Origin: Spirochaetales bacterium
GTDB taxonomy: Bacteria > Spirochaetota > Spirochaetia > SZUA-6 > RPPD01
Reading direction: 5' to 3'
NCBI GenBank assembly: GCA_016929065.1
Contig: JAFGJO010000018.1
Span: 1 to 58,328, forward strand
DNA: 58,328 nt
In this document: in pieces, positions 43,865 to 53,200 of the stretch
Position numbering within the stretch: the stretch's first letter is position 1
How the letters are laid out: every line of letters begins with the position of its first letter
Notes under the pieces: model-generated
Told to the model about the DNA's origin: nothing
Database searches by the model: none
The model's input: the letters and a program-made list of their open reading frames with translations, nothing else
Program-made: the position numbers and the translations under genes

Positions 43865-45856
43865 ATGAGCATGGATAATAAAATAATCGATCTTCTTACG
43901 ACATATGCTGCAATGAACAAGGCGCCTCTGGTGAATTATCAGGAATTTCTGAAATACGCCGAGAATTATGCCTACAACAATAATCTCACCGACGTCATTA
44001 ACAATATCCGTGACCACAAACTCGAAATCATTCCGACTCTCATGCAATGGGAATACAAGGGGTATTGCACCATCGTTCGAAAAGAGGGCGTTGTTGAATC
44101 CATTCTGATTCACTCCATCATAGAAGACATGGTCAGAACACAGTACACCCAAATCGAAAATTATCCTGAACTGCCATATCCAGACGAAGCCTTTTTTGGG
44201 GTGAGTATTCCAGATAAAATACACCGTTCCATTGAAATTCGTAATGATTTTGTCAACTTTCTTGAATCAATTGATACCTGCAAGCAGCCGATCATCAAAA
44301 TCACCTTTCCAGGCGGGCTCCGCTCTCTCCTGGTCACAAAAGACATTGTCAAAACCTGGCTGATTGAATGTTCGCTCCTCAAGCTGTCGCGATATCTGCA
44401 GTACAAGATGAATGCGGGGTATATTCATTCACGGCTTGAAACGCTGCTTTCGGGCAGTCTGGAAGCCCTGCGCATTATCATGAGTGAAATCGTGACAAAA
44501 CCAAAAAAAGCCCTGAACTCCATCTTTGAAGCTGATGATTTTGCCTTCAAATTCTGGTCACAGTTTTCCAATATTATCATCAAGGATTATCGTGATAAAA
44601 AAGAAAAGACCGATGAAGAGCACGGTTTCTGCCAGTCTGCCCACATTCTGGGTTTGTTTATCGGGTATCAAAAAAGCATCACCCAGCGCGAAAATCAAAA
44701 GGAACTTGATTTCTCCCATATTGAAAAGCTCATGAAAAAACCGCCCTATGCTTTTACCATCAGGGACATGTACAATTTGAAGGATTCCCACGGCGTTAAA
44801 TATATAGACAAGTATTCCCGTGATTTTATTCACGAGTTTATCCGCCGTACTACAAAAATTGAGGATGCCTCCCGGCTTCCTTTTTTAATCCGCGTGAAAG
44901 TCGACACCCATGGTGATTTTTTTATCCAGAAGGATATTATCCTGCCCATCTTTATTACAAGCCTGACCGATGCACGCCGGCTTATGGAACAGGAATACAA
45001 GGATGAATGGCAAACCCTGCTGCGGAACAACACGCAGCTCCCCACAATGCTGAACGATTCGGACTTCTGCCATGACGTCGGCAACAAAGTCAAAGGCCGT
45101 TTTCCCATCATACGGGCGTTGCTGAATCCGCATCTGCTGTATGTCATCAAAGAAGAACCGGGTGTGTCGGCCGACCAGAAAACCCAGATTGAACAGTGTT
45201 TCTCGAAAAAAAATACCCTCAAACCGATTGATGAACTTTTGGAACTTTCCCGAACACGGCTGCTGCATGAGGTAAAGATGCTCCTGCCGATCTGGTTTAC
45301 GGTCCCGGTTGTAAAACATATCTATTTCTTTTTCCGATGGCTTGCCGGAAAAGGCAACAAGGGTTTTCGGGCGAAAGCCAAGCGTTTGTGGCTTGAGGTA
45401 AAAACAGAACTGAAGAGGGGAGCTGACAAAGATTATGCATCACTTATTTCAATGAAAAAAGAAGAAGCAGAAGAAGAAACCCAAAAAATAATCTCAAGCA
45501 AGGCACAGAAGCAAAAATACAGGGATGCGATCAACGCCATCAAGGTAAATTTAATCGGAAAAGATATCAATCTTGATGAGCTGATAGAGGATCTCTCGGA
45601 TAAATGGAATCCGCTGTATGAACAAACAGCCAAGGCCAATCTTGTCGAGGATGTCAATTGTTTTATCCGCGATTATCTCCGGCAGATAAAAAAGACCTTC
45701 CGGGTCCGTCCCCCCACCGCAGAACAGGTTCGGAATCTTGCCGCCCATCTCTGCCAGAATAAAAACCTCAAGGACATCAAAAAGCGGGAAACACTGCGCA
45801 CTTACATCGAAGTCTATATGATCCGTTTACTCGAAGAGCTGTTCCAAATCCGTTAA
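43865..45856 (+). CDS. large conserved-type hypothetical protein
   Basis: The product is 663 aa, with no signal peptide, so probably cytosolic or membrane-associated. The N-terminal 130 residues are helical and resemble a small nucleic-acid or protein-binding module. The middle (210-400) is rich in aromatic and charged helices. A single hydrophobic stretch, LLPIWFTVPVVKHIYFFFRW, occurs near 475-495 and could be an amphipathic or membrane-touching helix. The last 150 residues are a lysine/glutamate-rich coiled coil. No enzyme motif was found and no family recognised. The start ATG AGC ATG has a poor ribosome site; either ATG could be used. It is followed after 68 nt by the PEGA lipoprotein gene. 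Confidence 0.75.
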   Translation: MSMDNKIIDLLTTYAAMNKAPLVNYQEFLKYAENYAYNNNLTDVINNIRDHKLEIIPTLMQWEYKGYCTIVRKEGVVESILIHSIIEDMVRTQYTQIENYPELPYPDEAFFGVSIPDKIHRSIEIRNDFVNFLESIDTCKQPIIKITFPGGLRSLLVTKDIVKTWLIECSLLKLSRYLQYKMNAGYIHSRLETLLSGSLEALRIIMSEIVTKPKKALNSIFEADDFAFKFWSQFSNIIIKDYRDKKEKTDEEHGFCQSAHILGLFIGYQKSITQRENQKELDFSHIEKLMKKPPYAFTIRDMYNLKDSHGVKYIDKYSRDFIHEFIRRTTKIEDASRLPFLIRVKVDTHGDFFIQKDIILPIFITSLTDARRLMEQEYKDEWQTLLRNNTQLPTMLNDSDFCHDVGNKVKGRFPIIRALLNPHLLYVIKEEPGVSADQKTQIEQCFSKKNTLKPIDELLELSRTRLLHEVKMLLPIWFTVPVVKHIYFFFRWLAGKGNKGFRAKAKRLWLEVKTELKRGADKDYASLISMKKEEAEEETQKIISSKAQKQKYRDAINAIKVNLIGKDINLDELIEDLSDKWNPLYEQTAKANLVEDVNCFIRDYLRQIKKTFRVRPPTAEQVRNLAAHLCQNKNLKDIKKRETLRTYIEVYMIRLLEELFQIR

Positions 45857-45924
45857 GGTTTTCCGTATTCCCGGTCGTGGTGAGGGATTGATTTTTTCTC
45901 TCTGAATGATACACTGAAACAGAT

Positions 45925-47580
45925 ATGAACCATATTTCCAAAACAGCCGCGTTCACCGTGATGTGTCTCTGTTCCGGTCTCATTGTAACCGGCTGCATGA
46001 CCACCCCGTCCCTGAAACAGGGTCAGCAGGAAATTCCTGAAATCGTATACCCTGCCCCGCCCGCATTCCCTGATGAGGTAAAGCCGGCCGCAACTGAATA
46101 TGACCCTGAAAAAAAAGATTATCTGGTCATCACATCTTCACCGCCGGATGCACAGATTTTTCTTGATGACCGTTTTGCCGGGACGACTCCCCTGGAATTG
46201 CGCATTCCCGATGCAGGGTTTTACACATTACGGTGTGTGAAACCAGGCTATAAAGAAGTCAATGAGACATTTTATTTTTTAAAAAACGAGAATTCCCGGC
46301 ATATCATTCTGGAAAAAGTTACCGGCACTCTTGAAGTGATCACCACATTGCAGGAAGTACAAGTGATCATCAATAATCAAATCATTACCGAAATGCCCGT
46401 TCTTCTTCCTGCGGGCAGATATTCTGCCCGGGTTGTTAAATTCGGCTATGAACCAAAAACTGTCCAGGTTACGATCAGAGAAAATGAGGTCACCGTAGTA
46501 AAAGCAGACCTGGATCCAACCCCCTGTACCATCACCGCCATATCAGTTTCCCGCACCCGGGTTAATCCGGCAACAAAAAATACCGAAGGTTTGCTGTTTG
46601 TGCATTTTATGGTCACCGGTCCAGGAACAGGGCGAATCGCGGTTTTTGATAATCAGGGAAAACAGGTGTTTGCTGTACCACTGAATATGTTTTCCCTTCC
46701 CCATCAGGTCTATGGCTGGGATCTGAAAGCTTCGGACGGCTCAGTATGTGAAGACGGTGATTACCGTATTGTGGTATCAGTGAGCGATACCGATTCCGGG
46801 AAAACCTCCTCTGCTGACATATATTTTACAATTGATTCTTCGTTTTTTGTTTCTGTCCGCCAAAGCGTGCAGGGTGTTCCCGGCCTTTTATACGGTGCAA
46901 CGCCTGATATTCTGCCGCCGTTTTCCATGCAGCTGGATACAAATATTTTTACAGAATTGCCGGTGAACACCGATCTGCAGATACCTGTCATGATCGGATA
47001 TACTGCTGGTATTTTCGACAATTTTGAAGTACATGGTTCGGCCGGGACATCGGCATCAACAGCAGAAGATATTAATATATCCACGAGTGTTGCCGCCAAA
47101 TACAGGTGGCTGGATATCGGGGATGCATTGAAGATGCAGGCAGGGGTATTTTCGCGCCTCACCCTGTATTCGGCAGCCAATACCATGCTCTCGGGCAATC
47201 CAACTGGATTTTCGATCGGGGCTCCATTATCATTCAGCCTGGGCGACTTCTCAATTGTCATTGACCCCGAAGGCATATTCTCCATGACTCCATTTCCCTG
47301 TTCTGCTGATGTCAGTTTATCGCAGGGATATTACTTCGGGGTCTTTGCAAAAGCAGGCCTTTATTTTGACAACAGGATCATACGAACCGGTGTTTCCGGC
47401 AGTATGTTTTTCACACAGGATAATGATCAGTTCCTGCCGGTTTACCCGATTCACGCTGCGTACGAGATTACCTTTCTATTCCCCGGTTCAGGTTTTTTCC
47501 TGACGGGGAATATCATCAGCCAGTTTACAGAATCTGACATGCAGTTTGTAACTGGGATACGGCTGGGATTATTTTGGTAA
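45925..47580 (+). CDS. PEGA-domain lipoprotein with barrel-like C-terminus
   Basis: The 551-aa precursor has a lipobox (VTGC at about 21-24). Two PEGA domains follow: residues 68-133 (LVITSSPPDAQIFLDDRFAG, then TTPLELRIPDAGFYTL) and about 135-195. An Ig-like domain of the FlgD type lies near 200-305 (YGWDLKASDGSVCEDGDYRI). The final 230 residues are alternating beta strands ending in IRLGLFW, with the terminal aromatic typical of outer-membrane barrels. A lipoprotein carrying such a tail is unusual. It may be an outer-membrane anchor that binds glycan or peptidoglycan through PEGA. The 3' end overlaps the convergent 47569-47892 gene by 12 nt. Confidence 0.8.
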   Translation: MNHISKTAAFTVMCLCSGLIVTGCMTTPSLKQGQQEIPEIVYPAPPAFPDEVKPAATEYDPEKKDYLVITSSPPDAQIFLDDRFAGTTPLELRIPDAGFYTLRCVKPGYKEVNETFYFLKNENSRHIILEKVTGTLEVITTLQEVQVIINNQIITEMPVLLPAGRYSARVVKFGYEPKTVQVTIRENEVTVVKADLDPTPCTITAISVSRTRVNPATKNTEGLLFVHFMVTGPGTGRIAVFDNQGKQVFAVPLNMFSLPHQVYGWDLKASDGSVCEDGDYRIVVSVSDTDSGKTSSADIYFTIDSSFFVSVRQSVQGVPGLLYGATPDILPPFSMQLDTNIFTELPVNTDLQIPVMIGYTAGIFDNFEVHGSAGTSASTAEDINISTSVAAKYRWLDIGDALKMQAGVFSRLTLYSAANTMLSGNPTGFSIGAPLSFSLGDFSIVIDPEGIFSMTPFPCSADVSLSQGYYFGVFAKAGLYFDNRIIRTGVSGSMFFTQDNDQFLPVYPIHAAYEITFLFPGSGFFLTGNIISQFTESDMQFVTGIRLGLFW

Positions 47581-47892
47581 CAGGTTATTGACAAATATAT
47601 AAATCACCAGAGCGATGACTGCAAGGCTCAAGATAACAGCACCGATCTGGTACACCCAGAGCGGCATTGTTTTCTTCTTTTTTACGACAAGATTTCTGCG
47701 CCGCTTCGCGCGCATGAGCGTTTCCCGCATGTATCCGCATTTTGGACATCCCGATTTGAACTCATGCGGATAGCCCTCCCTGCCGCATCGCGGGCACAAA
47801 ACCGAATAGAATACCTTTCCGCAGCTTGGGCAGCTTTCTGATTCAAGAGGTACTTCGTATTTACAGCTTTCACAAAAAAACTTTACATTCAT
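47569..47892 (-). CDS. small zinc-ribbon membrane protein
   Basis: The 107-aa protein has four CxxC knuckles: C8-C11, C21-C24, C33-C36 and C49-C52. They form two treble zinc ribbons in the first 55 residues. A basic stretch (AKRRRNLVVKKKKTM) and one membrane helix (about 80-102) follow, with a three-residue tail. The ribbons should lie in the cytosol. Proteins of this form often act as adaptors at the membrane; no partner is evident. The coding end overlaps the end of the convergent PEGA gene by 12 nt. The ATG is preceded by AAGG at a somewhat long spacing. Confidence 0.75.
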   Translation of the reverse strand: MNVKFFCESCKYEVPLESESCPSCGKVFYSVLCPRCGREGYPHEFKSGCPKCGYMRETLMRAKRRRNLVVKKKKTMPLWVYQIGAVILSLAVIALVIYIFVNNLLPK

Positions 47893-48020
47893 ACCAGGCC
47901 TTTTTTACAATGTATTATCTTTCCTTTTTGGATTATACAAAATGATGTACCGGCATTTCAAGTAGGTTTTTTGGCATGGGTTAATAAAGGAAGAGAGCCA
48001 GAAGAAAAGAATATAACTCT

Positions 48021-48049
48021 TCACAACAATACAAAAAAGGTGTATATAT
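48021..48049 (+). promoter_or_regulatory. possible promoter of the YchF-like gene
   Basis: TTCACA (48021-48026), a 17-nt spacer and TATATA (48044-48049) precede an AAGGAG ribosome site and the ATG at 48083. The boxes are imperfect and the call is tentative. Confidence 0.4.
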
Positions 48050-48082
48050 TGTTTTTTACATCAGACAATCCAAGGAGCAGTC

Positions 48083-49135
48083 ATGGAAGCAGGAATAGTC
48101 GGATTCCCCTTATCCGGTAAAACAATGATATTCAACGCAATAACAGGCCTCGAGGCAGATACCTCTGCGCACTCTGGCGGCAAGAACAAGGTGAACCTGT
48201 GCGAGGTAAAAGTCCCCGACGACCGCCTCTATAAACTCAAAGAAATATTTTCCCCAAAAAAAGTCGTACACGCAACGATTCTCGTAAAGGATATCCAGCT
48301 TGATATCGATTCTAACGGCCATATCACTCCCTCATCTGTTGCAGAAATGCGAACTCTTGATGCAATTGTCCTTGTACTCCGGGCGTTTAAAAGTGAAGAG
48401 GTCATGCATCATGCGGATGAGATCAATCCTGTAAAAGATCTTGATTCTTTGATTGATTCATTTATTTTCAGCGATTTTGAAGTCTGCGAAAAGCGCATTC
48501 AACGGCTTGAAAAAGAAAGCAACAAAACATCAAGAGAATATCAGCTTTTAACAGAGGCAACCAAGACCCTGAGTGACGGCAAACTTATCGGGCCCAATGC
48601 ATTCGAGCCTGCTGATAAAAAAATCATGAGCGGATTCAGGTTTTTATCAGAGAAGCCAATCATTGTAGTAGCAAATATTGGAAGCGATTCAGTCGATATT
48701 GCACCGCTTAAAGCAAAGTCAGACGAGTATGGACTTGGGTTTTTTGAAATACGGGCTGACATTGAAATGGAAATTTCCCAATTACCCGAAGAAGACCAGA
48801 AGGATTTTCTGGCTGATATCGGAGTAACGGAACCGGCTGTCAAACGCTTTGTAACGAATATTTATTCCAAACTCAATTTACTCAGTTTTCTTACCGCCGG
48901 AGAAGATGAATGCCGCGCGTGGAGTGTAAGAAACGGTGCCGCCGCTCCCGAAGCAGCCGGCAAGATTCATACCGATCTGGAAAAGGGGTTTATTAGAGCC
49001 GAAGTAATAGAATGGGATGCTTTGGTTGAGGCCGGCGGTTTCAGCGAAGCAAAAAAGAACAATAAACTGCGGTTAGAGGGAAAGGGGTATATTGTCAAGG
49101 ACGGCGATGTTCTGAATATCCGGTTTAACGTGTAA
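48083..49135 (+). CDS. divergent YchF/OLA1-type ATPase paralogue
   Basis: The 350-aa protein is clearly of the YchF lineage: the C-terminal TGS domain has FLTAGEDECRAWSVRNG, EAAGKIHTDLEKGFIRAEVI and LEGKGYIVKDGDVLNIRFNV, almost as in canonical YchF. The P-loop is GFPLSGKT (7-14) instead of the usual NVGKS form. Where YchF has the G3 motif D-x-x-G-L-V, this protein has VKDIQLDIDSNG, so the switch II glycine is missing. It may bind nucleotide but hydrolyse it poorly. A second, standard YchF is expected elsewhere in the genome. The ATG has an AAGGAG ribosome site and the gene stands alone. Confidence 0.85.
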   Translation: MEAGIVGFPLSGKTMIFNAITGLEADTSAHSGGKNKVNLCEVKVPDDRLYKLKEIFSPKKVVHATILVKDIQLDIDSNGHITPSSVAEMRTLDAIVLVLRAFKSEEVMHHADEINPVKDLDSLIDSFIFSDFEVCEKRIQRLEKESNKTSREYQLLTEATKTLSDGKLIGPNAFEPADKKIMSGFRFLSEKPIIVVANIGSDSVDIAPLKAKSDEYGLGFFEIRADIEMEISQLPEEDQKDFLADIGVTEPAVKRFVTNIYSKLNLLSFLTAGEDECRAWSVRNGAAAPEAAGKIHTDLEKGFIRAEVIEWDALVEAGGFSEAKKNNKLRLEGKGYIVKDGDVLNIRFNV

Positions 49136-49230
49136 TGAAAAGAAACATTTCACACAAAGCATTATAAGAAGATTTTGGTGTGTGAATGAACATACCTCTT
49201 CTTTGTGGTCTTCGTGAACTTTGTGAGAAA
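49136..49230. repeat. CTTTGTGG-type intergenic repeat phrase
   Basis: Between convergent genes. Positions 49201-49227 read CTTTGTGGTCTTCGTGAACT followed by TTGTGAG. This is another variant of the repeated CACAAA/CACGAA words seen at 27255-27325, here in a single orientation. No terminator is apparent. Confidence 0.45.
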
Positions 49231-50211
49231 TTAATTTTCCTTCCCCACGTCGCGGAGATTTACCATATCGCGAAAGAACAGCGTGGTATAGAAAAACTCT
49301 TCATGAAGGCCCTGACGTTCATCAAAGAAATTGATGGCCAGGTCAAACGAGTAATAGTCAAACAGATACTTCTGGACAATTTCCGGAAGTCTGGCAATCT
49401 CCACTTCCGCTTCTGCAGAAAAACCTGAACTTCTGACTTTTCCGACAACCATGTACTCCTTTATATCGCGTGTCCACAGCAATATTTTTCCCTCTCCGGT
49501 TGTATCGTCCATAACAATTTCAATAGTGTAATAGTTTTTATTCTCAGGATTTCTATTTGCAAAAAGGTACAATATAATTGACAATCCTGATGAAATCCTC
49601 GAGCTCGTTTCAAAATACAGATAAAATGATGTATCACCATAAAAGCCTTTGACCTTTTCGATCGAGGTACCTCCCCGCCCCCAGTATTGCGCGGCGGAAA
49701 GCGGCGCTTCCCTGATACTATCCTTCGTCTGCAATTTGAACCGGGAAGGTGAATAAAATTTCGAGAATGCGGCAAGCAACGGATAGACCTCCCATTCGGT
49801 ATAGGTATTGTCAATTTTTATTTCCCGGTATTCAATCGCATTTGCCGATTTCACGCCCGAGAGGTTTTTCTGCCGGAGAGCGAATGTCTTCGCTTCACCG
49901 TCCCTGATCGAAAAACTCAAAGTCCAGGCGGAATACTCTTTTGTTCCCGGCATGCCCCAGAATCCGATGATATGATGTGTACCGATGGTCAGGTTCATGA
50001 TCCGGACTGATGATCCGGGACTGATTGAGGTGAACTTTGTCATATCAAGCGAGGTAAACGTGTCTCCGTCAGGAGACGAAGAGCCCAGCTGTGGATCAAG
50101 AATATAATAAAAATTGCTGGTCTCACTGTTCGACAAGGTAATTTCGCCGGGTTCTGCAAAAAGCACCCCTGACAAGACCAAAAATATTATAATAAAAGCA
50201 ATTCTGTTCAT
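49231..50211 (-). CDS. exported hypothetical protein
   Basis: The 326-aa precursor has a clean Sec signal peptide (residues 1-19, cleavage after LFA). The mature protein is rich in beta strands: a first domain of about 115 residues (strand-rich, with GTHHIIGFWG) and a second domain near 150-326 with aromatic strands (FYLYFETSSRI) and a carbohydrate-binding look. The latter resembles the sugar-binding modules that follow signal domains in spirochaete exported proteins, but no family was recognised. The ATG has GAGGTG 6 nt upstream. It lies 49 nt downstream of the giant PP2C gene on the same strand and is probably the last gene of that operon. Confidence 0.75.
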   Translation of the reverse strand: MNRIAFIIIFLVLSGVLFAEPGEITLSNSETSNFYYILDPQLGSSSPDGDTFTSLDMTKFTSISPGSSVRIMNLTIGTHHIIGFWGMPGTKEYSAWTLSFSIRDGEAKTFALRQKNLSGVKSANAIEYREIKIDNTYTEWEVYPLLAAFSKFYSPSRFKLQTKDSIREAPLSAAQYWGRGGTSIEKVKGFYGDTSFYLYFETSSRISSGLSIILYLFANRNPENKNYYTIEIVMDDTTGEGKILLWTRDIKEYMVVGKVRSSGFSAEAEVEIARLPEIVQKYLFDYYSFDLAINFFDERQGLHEEFFYTTLFFRDMVNLRDVGKEN

Positions 50212-50260
50212 GTATCCACCTCATTGTAATTTCGGCGATTTTTTCATAATCCTTCAGTTT

Positions 50261-53200
50261 TTACTTTTTTCTCACCGCGATAATCGTCAGATCATCATAT
50301 TGTTCATCTTCTTTCAAGTGCGAAAAATATACATAATCCGTTTCATCTTCACGCTCAATTCTGTTTTTAAAATACTGATTATATTGGCTGAAATATTTTG
50401 AAAGGAATGCATCTATTTTTTTGTCAACCCGGACCAGATCGTCTTTGCCCGCAGCAGGATCCAAAACAAGGCGGAACACTTTCTCCATGGATACAGGAGC
50501 GAGAACCGCTTCATCTATTGAACCCTCACTTGATGCGAAATCAAATGTCAAAACTTCACCGGCAATTGGGTTATGGTATTTTGAAAGCGCATAGGCCGTC
50601 TTTGCAAATAACGCTTCGACCACTCCGTAAAACCGGGGCAGGCCCATCTCTTCGTTGTCGCTTCCTTTTATGTGTGTTCCGCCATGCTCCTTGCCGTCTT
50701 CGACACTCTCCTCCTGACAGGTGATGATATTAAAATCAGCATCCCGAAAATACCGTTTTGCTTCTTCAAGTCCGTCAGTGAACAGAAACAGGGTATCACC
50801 CTTTTGCATTGTATGCACCACCTGTTTGAACCCGGACTGCATCTCCACCAGATCAGACGGGAACACGCCCGCTGCCGGTGCATCGGGCAGTTTTAACGCA
50901 TCCATTTTTTTCTGCGACGCCACATAATGCTGGACAATATTGTCGCCGGCATTACAGAAAATACAGGCTCCCGTCTCGGTATTCAGAAGACACAATGTGA
51001 GCGCGGCGAACCTTCCCTTGAATCCGCGTTCTTCTACAAGATCATTGATACGGTAGGCAAGCGAATCAATTTTTGTCCCGTTTTTCTTCACCGACCAGTC
51101 CCGAAAAAAATTCAGAAAAATGGTCGCAACCTCGACCATAATAAGTGCGGCAGGAACACCTTTTCCCGCGACATCACATTTTATAATGGCGAAGTGCTTG
51201 TCATCGAGCTGTTTAAAATCAAAGTAGTCTCCAGAGACACCCTTTGCCCCTTCATAATACCCGAATATCTCGATAAATTTGTTTTCCGCATGGCCTGTCG
51301 TTCTCTTTGTTCCCGAAGCATCAAGCTCCAGGGGAATAAACATTTTCTGCACTTCCTTGCCAACCGTCAGCTCCTTGCTGGCAACCGCCGCTTTCACCAG
51401 CCCCTGCGTCATCTGGTTGACCGTGTCCGCAAGTTCGCGAATCTCATCCCTGGTTTTTACAGTAATGACATGATCCTTGAGGTCCGCTTTATCGACAGTA
51501 TCACGAATCACCGCGACCCCTGCGCGAAGCCTGCGGATCGGACTGATGGTGATGGATGCGAGGATCAATGCACCTGCAATTCCCAGCCCAATAGCAATAA
51601 AGGCGATAATTCCCACCTGAATCACCAGTGCCTGACGAGATGCGGTTATCTCGGCCCTGATTTTTTCCATGGAAACACCAAGCCGGACCATGCCCCAGTA
51701 ATAATTGTCATACCCGGTAATGATCTGCACAATCGGTTTGTAAAACAGCACTGAAGGCGTGTTGAGATCAACGTTTGCCGGATCAAATGCCGGATAACTT
51801 CCGATAAACCGTGAAAGACTGTCTATCTCCAGCCGGAGTTTTTTATCAAGCTCATCGCGTGTTATAATCAACTCATTTCGCTTTGCCTCGGAATCGACCC
51901 CGCCCCGGATAAATGTCTGGTCAATCTCGGACCTTATTTTTTCAATCTGAATCGACAGTTCCGCAATCCGCTCTTTGCCCTGATCATTGATCTTTGTTTC
52001 AATTTCGTTAATCTGTGGTGTGATATCGTCTTCGATTTCAGACACAAATCGTATGTATTCTCCGCCGCCTTTTATTTTGTCCTTGATATTCGCATCGACA
52101 AATGCCCGTATATTTTCCAGATTCTGCATTGAAAGGTTACCAAATCCCGTGGGATCTTTCTGCCCGGTCTTCGGATTAATAAACGTGGGCCCGGTAACAA
52201 TAGCATACTGGCCAGCGTCTGCCAGGAGAGAAAACTGCCGCTCCAGAATAATATCCATGGCAAAAATACTGTTCCGCTGAAGTTCGTCTTTCACTCCTTC
52301 AGAAATACCGCCAAGGACCAGATCAACTTCCCGTTCCAGTTTTTCGGCGAGGGTTTTCTGCTGAATATTTACCATGGAGACACTGATGGGGAAGGCAACC
52401 ATCAATACAATTAATAATACCAGCGATGAAATCAGAACGGTAAACTTCAGCCGCAGACTGATTCCCTGTCTGGTGAGTTGTTTTATTGCCTTCTTGTCTT
52501 TCATGGTAATCGCTCCTGTTGTAAACAAAGCCTGAACTTCCTGTTTGTACGATGCTGCCTCGCCTGCAAGCAGCATGATTCTTCGTGACGCAATCACAAA
52601 CAGCACTGCAAGAAATCCGAGAATAAGCCACAGAATAATTTCATTCATGGATATATTTATAAAAAAACGTTCCAGCACGCCGACATCCGGCCGGGAGATG
52701 CTGTCGAACTTTCCAAATTTTACCGTCCCCGCAGAATCCACCCGCAGCACATCGTCAGAGGTAAAATACAGGCCACGCACCGGATGATGTACGCCCACAC
52801 GGTAAGTTCCCTCATTGACATCCGGCAAAACCAGGTTTCTGATAAACCGGTCGCTGTCAACAGTAAAGTGTTTGTCACTGCGGCGGAAACTGTAGTCCCA
52901 TGGCTGTTTGGCATCGCGGTCAATAATCACTTCCTCGACCAGTCCGCCGGCGGCAAATCCCCGTCCGAAGAGAGTGGCAGCCAGCTCTCCCAATGGCGAC
53001 GGCTGCACTGTTACACTGGTAATATAGGTAACATCAATATAATTGCGCAATTTGAAAACAATAGAGGCTGATTCACCGCTGTTGCCTGCCTTGTCGACTG
53101 CGCGGACACTGAATACCCAGATCCCGTTATCAATATTGCTGAACTCTTTCTGCGAACTGGTTACCTGTATATTTGAACCCGGCGAGGGGTACAGTTTTTC

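Noticed and set aside
50927-51754. 275-aa plus-strand frame opposite the PP2C gene
   Set aside because: It is antisense to well-supported HAMP and phosphatase domains and has no recognisable domain or ribosome site.
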